DNA of 6,151 nt from Cellulomonadaceae bacterium (GTDB taxonomy: Bacteria > Actinomycetota > Actinomycetes > Actinomycetales > Cellulomonadaceae). Under the pieces are notes generated by a model. The model was not told the DNA's origin. It saw only the letters and a program-made list of their open reading frames with translations, and made no database searches. Position numbers and translations under genes: made by a program. How positions within the stretch are numbered: the first letter of the stretch is position 1; every line of letters starts with the position of its first letter. This document shows positions 1 through 5,933 of this stretch, in pieces. The stretch covers positions 1-6,151 of the forward strand of contig JAITCS010000076.1 in NCBI GenBank assembly GCA_031282935.1. The letters run 5' to 3'.

Positions 1-575
1 GGTTGCCGCCGGAGCACCCCGAGCGGTATCGCAATGTGATTGAAAAAGAGATCGCCTCGCGGGTGGATTGGCCCGCTGATCAGGTTCAGGGCCCCAATGG
101 GTTGTCCGATGATTTGCCAAAGGCATGCGCCGAATATGAGGCCGCAATTAAAGCTGCCGGTGGGGTGGATATTCAGATTTTAGGCATTGGCACTGATGGT
201 CATATTGCCTTTAACGAGCCAGGGTCATCCCTTTCCTCGCGCACCCGCATTAAAACTTTGACCACGCAAACTCGGGAAGACAACGCGCGCTTCTTTGATA
301 ACGATATTAATCAAGTGCCGCAGCATTGCCTAACCCAAGGGCTGGGCACCATTATGGAGGCCAAGCACATTATCCTGATTGCCACCGGAAAGGCGAAGGC
401 CGAAGCGGTACACCAATTAGTTGAAGGCCCAATCTCGGCCATGTGGCCAGCGACCGTGCTGCAAATGCACCCGCACACTACCATTTTGGTTGACGAAGCG
501 GCCGCCTCGCGCCTCCAACTCGGCAGCTACTACCGCAACACCTACGAAAGCAAGCCAGCCTGGCAAGGGCTATAG
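1..575 (+). CDS. nagB: Glucosamine-6-phosphate deaminase (partial, N-terminus missing)
   Basis: This cytosolic enzyme converts glucosamine 6-phosphate to fructose 6-phosphate plus ammonia, the step that feeds amino sugars into glycolysis. The visible 190 residues start inside the 'GLPPEHPERY' segment, so about 70 N-terminal residues of a ~260-residue family protein lie left of the window; the TTG at position 3 is an internal codon, not a start. The active-site block 'GIGTDGHIAFNEPG' is at visible residues 61-74. By alignment from memory with the E. coli enzyme, its catalytic Asp141, His143 and Glu148 correspond to D65, H67 and E72, and the phosphate-binding Arg172 and Lys208 to R96 and K132. 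Residues matching the allosteric GlcNAc-6-phosphate site (S75, S76, R82, K84) are also kept, which suggests an allosterically activated hexamer (inference). The C-terminal 'WQGL' end is intact, and the TAG stop faces the convergent tgt stop. Identity is very secure. Confidence 0.97.
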   Translation, partial: LPPEHPERYRNVIEKEIASRVDWPADQVQGPNGLSDDLPKACAEYEAAIKAAGGVDIQILGIGTDGHIAFNEPGSSLSSRTRIKTLTTQTREDNARFFDNDINQVPQHCLTQGLGTIMEAKHIILIATGKAKAEAVHQLVEGPISAMWPATVLQMHPHTTILVDEAAASRLQLGSYYRNTYESKPAWQGL

Positions 576-578
576 AGT

Positions 579-1856
579 TTAACGGTAGTAGCGGGCTAGC
601 CATTCGTGGCGGAACTCTGCAAAGGTGCCGTTTTTTATGCTTTCGCGGATATTTTCCATTAGCCGAAGGATGAAACGCACGTTATGAGTTGAGGTGTACT
701 GATAGGCTAGCCGTTTTTCGCCTTGATCGTGCGACCTTAGTAATTTCCGAATCAGCGCTCTTGGAATATGATTTTCGCTTCCGCAAACCGGGCTTGATAT
801 GCCCTGATTGCAGGTCGGACAATCGCAACCTGCCTCAATCGGCCCGTAATCCTCCCGAAATTGGGAGCGCATCAGGTTGATGTGCCCATCTGAGGTATAC
901 AGCCGCCCGTGTCGCGCCTCCCTGGTGGGGGAAACACAATCGAAGGTGTCAATCCCCATGCTCACGCCCACAAAGATATCATCGGGCCGCGCTAACCCCA
1001 ATAAATGCCGAGGTTTGTGCGCAGGCAAAATAGAATTAGTCCAATACAAAATATCGCTGAGTTGCTCTTTCTCAAAGGCACCACCTAACCCGTAACCGTC
1101 GAAACCCATTGCGCCCAAAACAGTGGCAGTGGATTCCCGTAAATCCTTATAGTGCGCACCCTGCAAAATGCCATACAAAGCCTGATACGGCTTTTCGGGA
1201 TGGTCGGATTGCAAACTGCGAATACAATCTAGGGAACGCTGCGCCCATTTCTCGGTACGATTTAGGGCCTGCACATTGTAATCGTAACTATCCCCAATGG
1301 AAGTTAATTCGTCAAAGGCCATAATTATATCTGCCCCCAACTGAAACTGGGCCTTTATCGAAACCTCCGGGGTGAACAAATCGAGCCGCCCATCGCTGGG
1401 GTGCCGAAACAAAACCCCCTCATCAGTAACCCGCGCGAGCCTTTCCTCCACCGGAGCCGGGCGCCGCGCGTCGGCAATGTCGGCCCTGTCCATCGAAATA
1501 ACCTTGCCCAACCCGCTACCGAGGCTCATCGCCTGGAAACCGCCGCTGTCCGTTACTGTGGGTCCATTCCAGCCGAATTCCGCCGCTAACCCGCCTGCCC
1601 GCTGCACGCGATCCGCGTGGCGAAACAAGTGGTAACCGTTGCTGAGCATAGCCTGGGTGCCGATTGAGTGCAGGGCTTCCGGGCTCAGAAACTTGACGAA
1701 ACCATGTGTGCCCACCACTGTGAACGTTGGGGTCAAGATGTCGCCGTGCGGAGTGTGGATGACACCAGCGCGCGCCATCCCGGCTACGCTTTCGATTTCG
1801 AAGCGGAAATCCCTAAGGCGTCCACCCGTGTGAGGTGGCGCGGCTGCAGCGGTCAC
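579..1856 (-). CDS. tgt: tRNA-guanine transglycosylase (queuine tRNA-ribosyltransferase), divergent form
   Basis: Family members swap guanine-34 of GUN-anticodon tRNAs for preQ1 (or queuine) in the queuosine pathway. Residue numbers here count from the upstream TTG at 1862, giving 427 aa. Visible motifs are 'TDSGGFQ' with general acid/base D105, 'FDE' with D184 (base recognition), 'LQG' with Q234, the nucleophile D308 in 'TFDCVSPTR', and zinc ligands C346, C348, C351 and H393. Three features differ from typical bacterial Tgt: about 20 extra residues around 118-145, about 16 extra residues between the CxCxxC and the zinc His, and 'GGAFEKE' (260-266) where 'GGLAVGE' is usual, with L186 replacing the pocket Cys. 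GTG 1856 is preferred as start because AGGG lies 7 nt upstream; TTG 1862 (two codons earlier) has that AGGG too close. The fold assignment is secure; the exact substrate base is less so. It lies downstream of the methyltransferase gene on the same strand. Confidence 0.93.
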   Translation of the reverse strand: MTAAAAPPHTGGRLRDFRFEIESVAGMARAGVIHTPHGDILTPTFTVVGTHGFVKFLSPEALHSIGTQAMLSNGYHLFRHADRVQRAGGLAAEFGWNGPTVTDSGGFQAMSLGSGLGKVISMDRADIADARRPAPVEERLARVTDEGVLFRHPSDGRLDLFTPEVSIKAQFQLGADIIMAFDELTSIGDSYDYNVQALNRTEKWAQRSLDCIRSLQSDHPEKPYQALYGILQGAHYKDLRESTATVLGAMGFDGYGLGGAFEKEQLSDILYWTNSILPAHKPRHLLGLARPDDIFVGVSMGIDTFDCVSPTREARHGRLYTSDGHINLMRSQFREDYGPIEAGCDCPTCNQGISSPVCGSENHIPRALIRKLLRSHDQGEKRLAYQYTSTHNVRFILRLMENIRESIKNGTFAEFRHEWLARYYR

Positions 1857-1995
1857 GCCCAAACCCTAACAGTGTTGGCGGCTATTTCGGTTGAACATGC
1901 GCAGATTCCTGCGCCAAAAGACTGTAAGTGCGCCCCGATTTACGCGGAATTGGCACCAGATTGCCTTGCAAATGGCCTATGCAGCGCGCAAGAAC
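1857..1995 (-). other. Intergenic gap between methyltransferase and tgt
   Basis: This 139-bp stretch separates the methyltransferase stop from the tgt start on the leftward strand. It holds the tgt Shine-Dalgarno AGGG (1864-1867) and a small perfect hairpin, GCGCAG-ATTC-CTGCGC, at about 1900-1915. I find no convincing -35/-10 pair, tRNA, preQ1 riboswitch consensus or small ORF with a ribosome binding site. The hairpin has no T-run on either side, so it is a weak terminator candidate at best. Whether tgt has its own promoter cannot be settled from the sequence. Confidence 0.5.
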
Positions 1996-3813
1996 TCATT
2001 GGCTAAAGGCAGAAAACATATCGGAAACGTACACCTTGGTGAAATCGTAAGGAATACCTTGCAACAATATCGCATCAATATCATTTACCAGGCTGCCAGG
2101 CCGTTGCACATTTTCACATGCCAGGCCAGCGTTCATTTTGACCACTATTGACTCATATTCATCTTGCGCTAATTTAGCCACTAGGTTCGGCGACACTGCC
2201 AGATTCTCGGGAATTGGTGTCGAGAGCAGGGTCTGCAATTTTAGCGTGATTCCACCATCAAGGCATCTCCACCACCAATACGGAATGGAACTGTTCAGCA
2301 AGATATACGCCCTATTTTGCTCAGTTTCCGTTTTGAAATACAACGTATGTTTCGACGTTCGATTTAGCGATCTTTTGGTTGCGGAAATGTAATATCTTGG
2401 GGTCGCGGCGACTTCTAGCTGATATTCGGTGCGTTCCTTTGTGACAAGGTCAGCCAAGGTTTGGGAACTCTTGGCCAGGTGATCCCAAACCTTTTCCGTG
2501 CCGGGCATTATTTTGGCCCATTCCCCATTAGGTCCAAACCTGAGCGGGAGCAGGTACTGGGCTGCATTAGCCCACATTTTAGCCCGCGATCGGTTTGTCC
2601 AACGCAATATCGGGGTGACTCCCCATTGCCTGGGCGTTGGGGCGCAAACCGTAATCGCCGCACGCACGAAATTAGTGCGCGATGTATTAGTTGAACCGTA
2701 CTTATACCCTCGAAAAACGGTATCCGGTACATTATCAAACACGAAAGCGGTGCCTCCGGTGGTGTTTTGCAGCAGGTGGCGCAAAGGTCGGTATTTTTTA
2801 CCCCCCAGATGAGCCGCTGGGGTGATGGCAACAAATCCTTTGCTTTCTCGAATTACTTTTTCAAGGAAGTAGGCATATGTTTCTCCTATTGCACCCGTAA
2901 CGCAATCGAACCGTCTTTCTGTTTGCGAGTAGGGCGGATTCACTATCACAAAATCATGCTGTGGTAACGGGGCTGCCGAGAGAAAGTCCCTGGCTTGGCT
3001 GCGGCTCACAAGCGCAGGGAGCGCTTTTTGATCATCGGGGGCAGCAAAGTTTGCCACTAAGAGGGCTTGCGCCATTTTGAGCGCAAGGGGGTCAATATCT
3101 ATCAGCGCGAGTTTACTACTAATAAACTCGGCGGGGTCTGGCATTGCGGCGGTCAGATGGAAAGCCAAATTACCAACACCACAACAAGGGTCTAGCCAAA
3201 TTCCTTGGGCATTTGATTCCTTTTGATGAATTTCCATAGCTTGAGCCGCTAAAAATTTCGCAACATCGTCTGGTGTAAAATACTGGCCTTGCGCGCGGCG
3301 GCGATGCTGATCTGATAAGGCAATAAGCGCTTCATAAACCACACCAATTTCACCGATGCTCAGGCCGCGCAGTAAATTTTGATCTGTAAATTCGGCAAAA
3401 TCGGTAGAATCTGCGAAACCCAACGAACTTGCAGAATCCGTAGATCCCGTAGAACTCGCAAAATCCGCAGAATCCCCGGAATCGTAATCGCCTTGCCGCC
3501 GCACGGGCAATCCCTGGATTCCCAAATGCGCCAATAATTGCGGAGCCAAATCGGGCCGCATTTCCGCAACCAACCGCCCAACCGCCGTCAACCAACGCGC
3601 CTCCACCGCCGGGCCAAGCCCAGTATGCCGATACGGGTGACCCCCTTCCGAATCAGAACCCCCAGCCAACTGAGCCACCCCGAACGCAGCAATGGCCCCA
3701 GAAAGCAGTGCTGCTCGCTGCCGATCACCAGATGCCACCAGCCCAGAATAGCCCCAAAGGCAAGACGACGATTCCGCGACACGCTGATGTGCAGATTTGA
3801 CGATATTCCGCAT
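1996..3813 (-). CDS. Gamma-class N6-adenine DNA methyltransferase, apparently solitary
   Basis: It is predicted to transfer a methyl group from SAM to adenine N6 in a specific DNA sequence. The motif order is that of the gamma class (HsdM/TaqI-like): motif X 'GQYFTP' at 176-181, motif I 'DPCCGVGNLAF' at 208-218, motif II 'LIDID' at 237-241, and catalytic motif IV 'NPPY' at 292-295. Residues from about 370 to 560 would be the target-recognition part, with a 'ILLNSSIPYWWW' patch at 504-515 reminiscent of TaqI/Eco57I-type C-terminal domains (inference). No nuclease motif and no adjacent endonuclease or specificity subunit is visible, so it is either an orphan or partnered outside the window. Residues 111-143 are a low-complexity D-S/F-A tripeptide repeat joining an Ala/Leu-rich N-terminal part to the catalytic core. 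The ATG at 3811-3813 has no clear Shine-Dalgarno, so the start is less certain than the rest. The distal part of the gene looks more AT-rich than its neighbours. Confidence 0.9.
   Translation of the reverse strand: MRNIVKSAHQRVAESSSCLWGYSGLVASGDRQRAALLSGAIAAFGVAQLAGGSDSEGGHPYRHTGLGPAVEARWLTAVGRLVAEMRPDLAPQLLAHLGIQGLPVRRQGDYDSGDSADFASSTGSTDSASSLGFADSTDFAEFTDQNLLRGLSIGEIGVVYEALIALSDQHRRRAQGQYFTPDDVAKFLAAQAMEIHQKESNAQGIWLDPCCGVGNLAFHLTAAMPDPAEFISSKLALIDIDPLALKMAQALLVANFAAPDDQKALPALVSRSQARDFLSAAPLPQHDFVIVNPPYSQTERRFDCVTGAIGETYAYFLEKVIRESKGFVAITPAAHLGGKKYRPLRHLLQNTTGGTAFVFDNVPDTVFRGYKYGSTNTSRTNFVRAAITVCAPTPRQWGVTPILRWTNRSRAKMWANAAQYLLPLRFGPNGEWAKIMPGTEKVWDHLAKSSQTLADLVTKERTEYQLEVAATPRYYISATKRSLNRTSKHTLYFKTETEQNRAYILLNSSIPYWWWRCLDGGITLKLQTLLSTPIPENLAVSPNLVAKLAQDEYESIVVKMNAGLACENVQRPGSLVNDIDAILLQGIPYDFTKVYVSDMFSAFSQ
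3385..3483 (-). repeat. Eleven degenerate 9-bp in-frame tandem repeats
   Basis: Read on the coding (-) strand, the unit is roughly GAT-TCT/TTT-GCN, giving Asp/Ser/Gly - Ser/Phe - Ala/Thr/Gly at residues 111-143 of the methyltransferase (DSG, DSA, DFA, SST, GST, DSA, SSL, GFA, DST, DFA, EFT). Eleven consecutive units fit the 9-bp register without a gap. Unit changes would alter linker length without shifting frame. All three leftward frames are open across the array, as expected from the short unit. Confidence 0.85.
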
Positions 3814-3826
3814 ACCGTAGTAGTGT
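3797..3826 (+). promoter_or_regulatory. Predicted sigma70-like promoter for the padR operon
   Basis: TTGACG (3797-3802) matches the -35 consensus in five of six bases. After an 18-bp spacer, TAGTGT (3821-3826) fits the TANNNT pattern of a -10 box. A start site near 3833 would leave a leader of about 40 nt before the padR GTG, with the Shine-Dalgarno inside it. The -35 and the spacer lie inside the first codons of the divergent methyltransferase gene. Assigned by eye only. Confidence 0.5.
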
Positions 3827-3854
3827 CAGATGTAGATGGACGACCGGAACACTA
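3821..3854. promoter_or_regulatory. Spaced inverted repeat, candidate PadR operator
   Basis: TAGTGT at 3821-3826 and its exact reverse complement ACACTA at 3849-3854 are 22 bp apart; their centres are 28 bp apart. Allowing one mismatch, the arms extend to 3819-3826 and 3849-3856. The left arm coincides with the predicted padR -10 box, and the right arm reads as the same hexamer on the methyltransferase strand. Dimeric PadR regulators commonly bind inverted repeats at their own promoters, so autoregulation here is a reasonable inference. A 6-bp match can also arise by chance. Confidence 0.35.
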
Positions 3855-3864
3855 TTCGGAACCG

Positions 3865-3871
3865 AGAGGAG
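3865..3871 (+). promoter_or_regulatory. Shine-Dalgarno that sets the padR start
   Basis: AGAGGAG lies 5 nt before the GTG at 3877-3879. It is the strongest ribosome binding site in the window and fixes the padR start at this GTG, rather than at upstream in-frame codons that would overlap the methyltransferase gene. Confidence 0.8.
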
Positions 3872-3876
3872 CGCCG

Positions 3877-4233
3877 GTGGACGCAACTCAGCTACTCAAA
3901 GGCGTACTTGACGCGGCCGTTTTGGCAGTTATCTCTAAAGGGGATGGATATGGATATGATGTCATAAAAAGATTGCAAGATAGTGGCCTAACCGAAGTCG
4001 GTGACGCTTCAGTTTATGGCACACTACGTCGGCTCTTTACTATCGGGGCGCTAACAAGTTATGTAGTGCCCTCAGAATCTGGGCCACACCGCAAATACTA
4101 TGGCATTACCCCATTAGGGCTGCAAATGCTGAGCGAGCAACGCGAAGTTTGGCAGGAATTCGCAAGTGCAATGTGCGCGTTATTGGGCACAACACATCTG
4201 ATTTTACCAACCCAGATTGAGAAGGGTGAATAA
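3877..4233 (+). CDS. PadR-family transcriptional regulator
   Basis: This 118-residue protein is a winged-helix regulator, most likely a repressor of its own operon. The opening 'QLLKGVLDAAVLAVIS' (from residue 4) followed by 'GYGYDVIKRL' is the classic PadR N-terminal helix pattern. 'ASVYGTLRRLFTIGALTS' is the recognition helix, and 'GPHRKYYGITPLGLQML' forms the wing and the start of the dimerisation helix. Its length is usual for the short PadR subfamily. The reading frame stays open far upstream (from 3538), but that part lies antisense to the methyltransferase and lacks PadR features; the strong AGAGGAG before GTG 3877 marks the true start. The gene ends TAA-TAA, the second stop overlapping the ATG of the next gene, so the two are co-transcribed and probably translationally coupled. 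PadR regulators paired with HAAS-domain membrane proteins are a known arrangement. The effector is unknown. Confidence 0.92.
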   Translation: MDATQLLKGVLDAAVLAVISKGDGYGYDVIKRLQDSGLTEVGDASVYGTLRRLFTIGALTSYVVPSESGPHRKYYGITPLGLQMLSEQREVWQEFASAMCALLGTTHLILPTQIEKGE

Positions 4234-4235
4234 TA

Positions 4236-5930
4236 ATGGCTACCATTGAACATAATTCAGAAGAAGCAATGGAGTTTATCAACGCTTACGCCGCTAAAGT
4301 GCGCTCCCATTTGTCTGACCTAGATCCGTCGGTCGCTAATGATATTTCCGCTGGCCTTGAATCCGATCTCGGCGAATCCTTAAGTGAACGCGGCCCGGAT
4401 ATCGTAGATCCGGCGCAAGTGTTCGGCTCCCCCGCCCACTACGCCAACGAATTGCGCACCTCGGCTGGGTTGCCTGCGCTAATCGCAGTGGAACCAGGCG
4501 GCCCAGGAAAAAGCGACAAGAGCAGCACAGTGACCTCCCGGATTCGGCAAAACCGGCGTGCGCGTTGGCTCTGGGCCATCATTCCGGCGATCCTGATCGC
4601 GACCTATGCGCTCTTATGGCCGTTCACATGGGCGCTCGGTGGTGGCAATGAACTTTTGACTTTCGGAATTCCGATCATGTTGGGGATTGTCGGGATCATC
4701 GCAGCCTGCCGCTGGGCCGTAAAGGGCGCCTCGAAATATGGCGCAACGGAGGGCGCGCCGGGTGAAAGCAAGGTGCGCGGGAATTGGGACGCCGCCTGGT
4801 CGCCGATAACCAGCACGCCATCCTGGGCCCGCCTGCGCGAACTCGGCACCGAGCTGCAAGCGGTGTGGTGGGTGTTGCGCGGTTGGATTATCGGCGCGTT
4901 CCTGGGGTTGCTGTTCGGCGGTCGGGGTGGTCTGCTCCCCTCCAATCTGGCGACCTTCCTGCTGATTCTGCTGCTGATTGCGGTAAGTGTGCAGTGGGGG
5001 CGCGGCCAATGGCGACACTGGGGTTGGGTGGCCACTGCGGCCAAGGCCATGTCGGCCATCGCATTGATCCTGGTGGTGCCGTTGTACGCGCTGAACGCCG
5101 CCAACAGCCGAGATTGGAGAAGTCAGAGCGGCAACCAGTGGCAGGCTGGTTGGAACGCCGGGTACGGAGCTGGTCTGAATGACGGAAGTTCGGCCACCAC
5201 CTCCGATGAGGGGCTGTGGCAGGACGGCAATCAGATTCGGAACATCTTCGCTTTCGATGCGGACGGCGAGCCGATCCCAGCGGTGCAACTCTTTGACCAA
5301 AACGGGCTGCCGATCTTTACCCAACGCTTCTTGCCCGATTCGCGAAGTATCAGCGATTCGCACCCGTGGTCTGTGAACCAGGACCCGAGCTGGTTTGGCT
5401 GGGCGCGGCGGAACACGGCAGGCCAACCCGTTTGGAACGCTTACCCGTTGCTGCGCGTGAACACCGGTAACGCGACCGACTGGCAACTGCTGCCTGGATA
5501 TTTCGATAATGATGGATGCGCTGGAGTATGGGCTAATCCGACGGGTGAGGATGAAGTTTGCGGTATGGTTTGGGGCGATTGGTTACTTGATGACAACGGC
5601 CAGCTTTCGCTGCGGCCCGACCACGGCCCGCTTTTGACCCCGGCCTGGCCGTTCTTGCGGGCAGCGGGCGTGCTTTCGATGGACGACACCGATATCACTG
5701 ACACCGATACCCCTAACACCAATACCGCTGGTGATGACCCGACCGCGCCAGGGGGTACACCGGAGGTCAGCCCAATAGACTCCCCTACCCCGACGCCGCC
5801 TGACTCACCCACGGTGACCGGAACGCCCACGCCGCTCGGAACCGCAACACCGTCGCCAACCGGCACCGACGCACCTGCCGACGCCCCCGCCGAGGTCGCG
5901 CCGGATGATGACGCCGAGGTATCCGAATAA
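4236..5930 (+). CDS. HAAS-domain membrane protein with surface-exposed Pro/Thr-rich tail
   Basis: No enzymatic function is recognisable. Residues 10-80 form a predicted HAAS-type helical domain ('FINAYAAKVRSHLSDL' through 'VFGSPAHYANELRT'), a cytosolic module often encoded next to PadR genes. Five hydrophobic segments follow at about 111-134, 140-163, 207-228, 236-253 and 265-287. The basic loops (164-206 and 255-263) fall on the cytosolic side, so with N-in topology the C-terminal 275 residues are outside. That ectodomain is rich in Trp, Asp and Asn, contains 'NIFAFDADGEPIPAVQLFDQNG' split over 336-357, and has two cysteines, C428 and C442, that could form a disulfide. From about 484 the chain is a Pro/Thr/Asp tail without an LPxTG or further membrane anchor. 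GAAGGG at 4221-4226, inside the padR 3' end, serves as Shine-Dalgarno, 9 nt from ATG. The probable role is an envelope sensor or partner in PadR signalling (inference). Confidence 0.85.
   Translation: MATIEHNSEEAMEFINAYAAKVRSHLSDLDPSVANDISAGLESDLGESLSERGPDIVDPAQVFGSPAHYANELRTSAGLPALIAVEPGGPGKSDKSSTVTSRIRQNRRARWLWAIIPAILIATYALLWPFTWALGGGNELLTFGIPIMLGIVGIIAACRWAVKGASKYGATEGAPGESKVRGNWDAAWSPITSTPSWARLRELGTELQAVWWVLRGWIIGAFLGLLFGGRGGLLPSNLATFLLILLLIAVSVQWGRGQWRHWGWVATAAKAMSAIALILVVPLYALNAANSRDWRSQSGNQWQAGWNAGYGAGLNDGSSATTSDEGLWQDGNQIRNIFAFDADGEPIPAVQLFDQNGLPIFTQRFLPDSRSISDSHPWSVNQDPSWFGWARRNTAGQPVWNAYPLLRVNTGNATDWQLLPGYFDNDGCAGVWANPTGEDEVCGMVWGDWLLDDNGQLSLRPDHGPLLTPAWPFLRAAGVLSMDDTDITDTDTPNTNTAGDDPTAPGGTPEVSPIDSPTPTPPDSPTVTGTPTPLGTATPSPTGTDAPADAPAEVAPDDDAEVSE
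5685..5927 (+). repeat. Low-complexity Asp/Thr then Pro/Thr coding tail
   Basis: This encodes residues 484-564 of the membrane protein. It begins with a DT-type stretch in which GACACCGATA occurs at 5685-5694 and again at 5700-5709, a 15-bp period, and goes on into PTP/SPT-type segments before an acidic end (DDDAEVSE). The composition is that of a disordered extracellular stalk and a possible O-glycosylation substrate, though glycosylation is inference. Confidence 0.65.
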
Positions 5931-5933
5931 CTA

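Noticed and set aside
579..1862. DpdA-type DNA transglycosylase
   Set aside because: The protein has the full tRNA-Tgt set (TDSGGF, FDCV-PTR-AR-G and the CxCxxC zinc site), so canonical Tgt is the better call despite its unusual pocket.
1863..1995. preQ1 riboswitch or tRNA gene upstream of tgt
   Set aside because: No preQ1-I consensus (A-rich tail pairing into the loop) and no T-loop GGTTCRA or cloverleaf could be built on either strand.
1668..2006. 112-codon open frame on the + strand across the tgt 5' end and the gap
   Set aside because: It has no ribosome binding site or recognisable domain, and most of it is antisense to the conserved Tgt N-terminus.
2508..2834. 108-codon open frame on the - strand inside the methyltransferase gene
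   Set aside because: It is out of frame with the conserved methyltransferase, has no domain, and no frameshift is needed to keep the main frame intact.
3385..3483. CRISPR-like array
   Set aside because: The units are 9 bp with no spacers and lie in frame within a gene.
3538..3876. Upstream in-frame extension that would make the PadR protein 231 residues
   Set aside because: It is antisense to the methyltransferase N-terminus, has a basic composition unlike any PadR domain, and the strong AGAGGAG plus GTG 3877 gives a normal PadR length.
4614..5486. 290-codon open frame on the - strand
   Set aside because: It is antisense to the HAAS membrane protein, rich in Arg/Pro/Gln as expected of a GC-rich shadow frame, with no domain; the + frame has clear membrane segments.
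5441..5866. 141-codon open frame on the - strand (Gly/Val/Ser-rich)
   Set aside because: It is the reverse reading of the Pro/Thr repeat tail; the apparent pattern is inherited from the repeat.
5685..5930. LPxTG-type cell-wall anchor at the end of the membrane protein
   Set aside because: There is no LPxTG-like motif, terminal hydrophobic segment or basic tail; the protein ends in an acidic DDDAEVSE.
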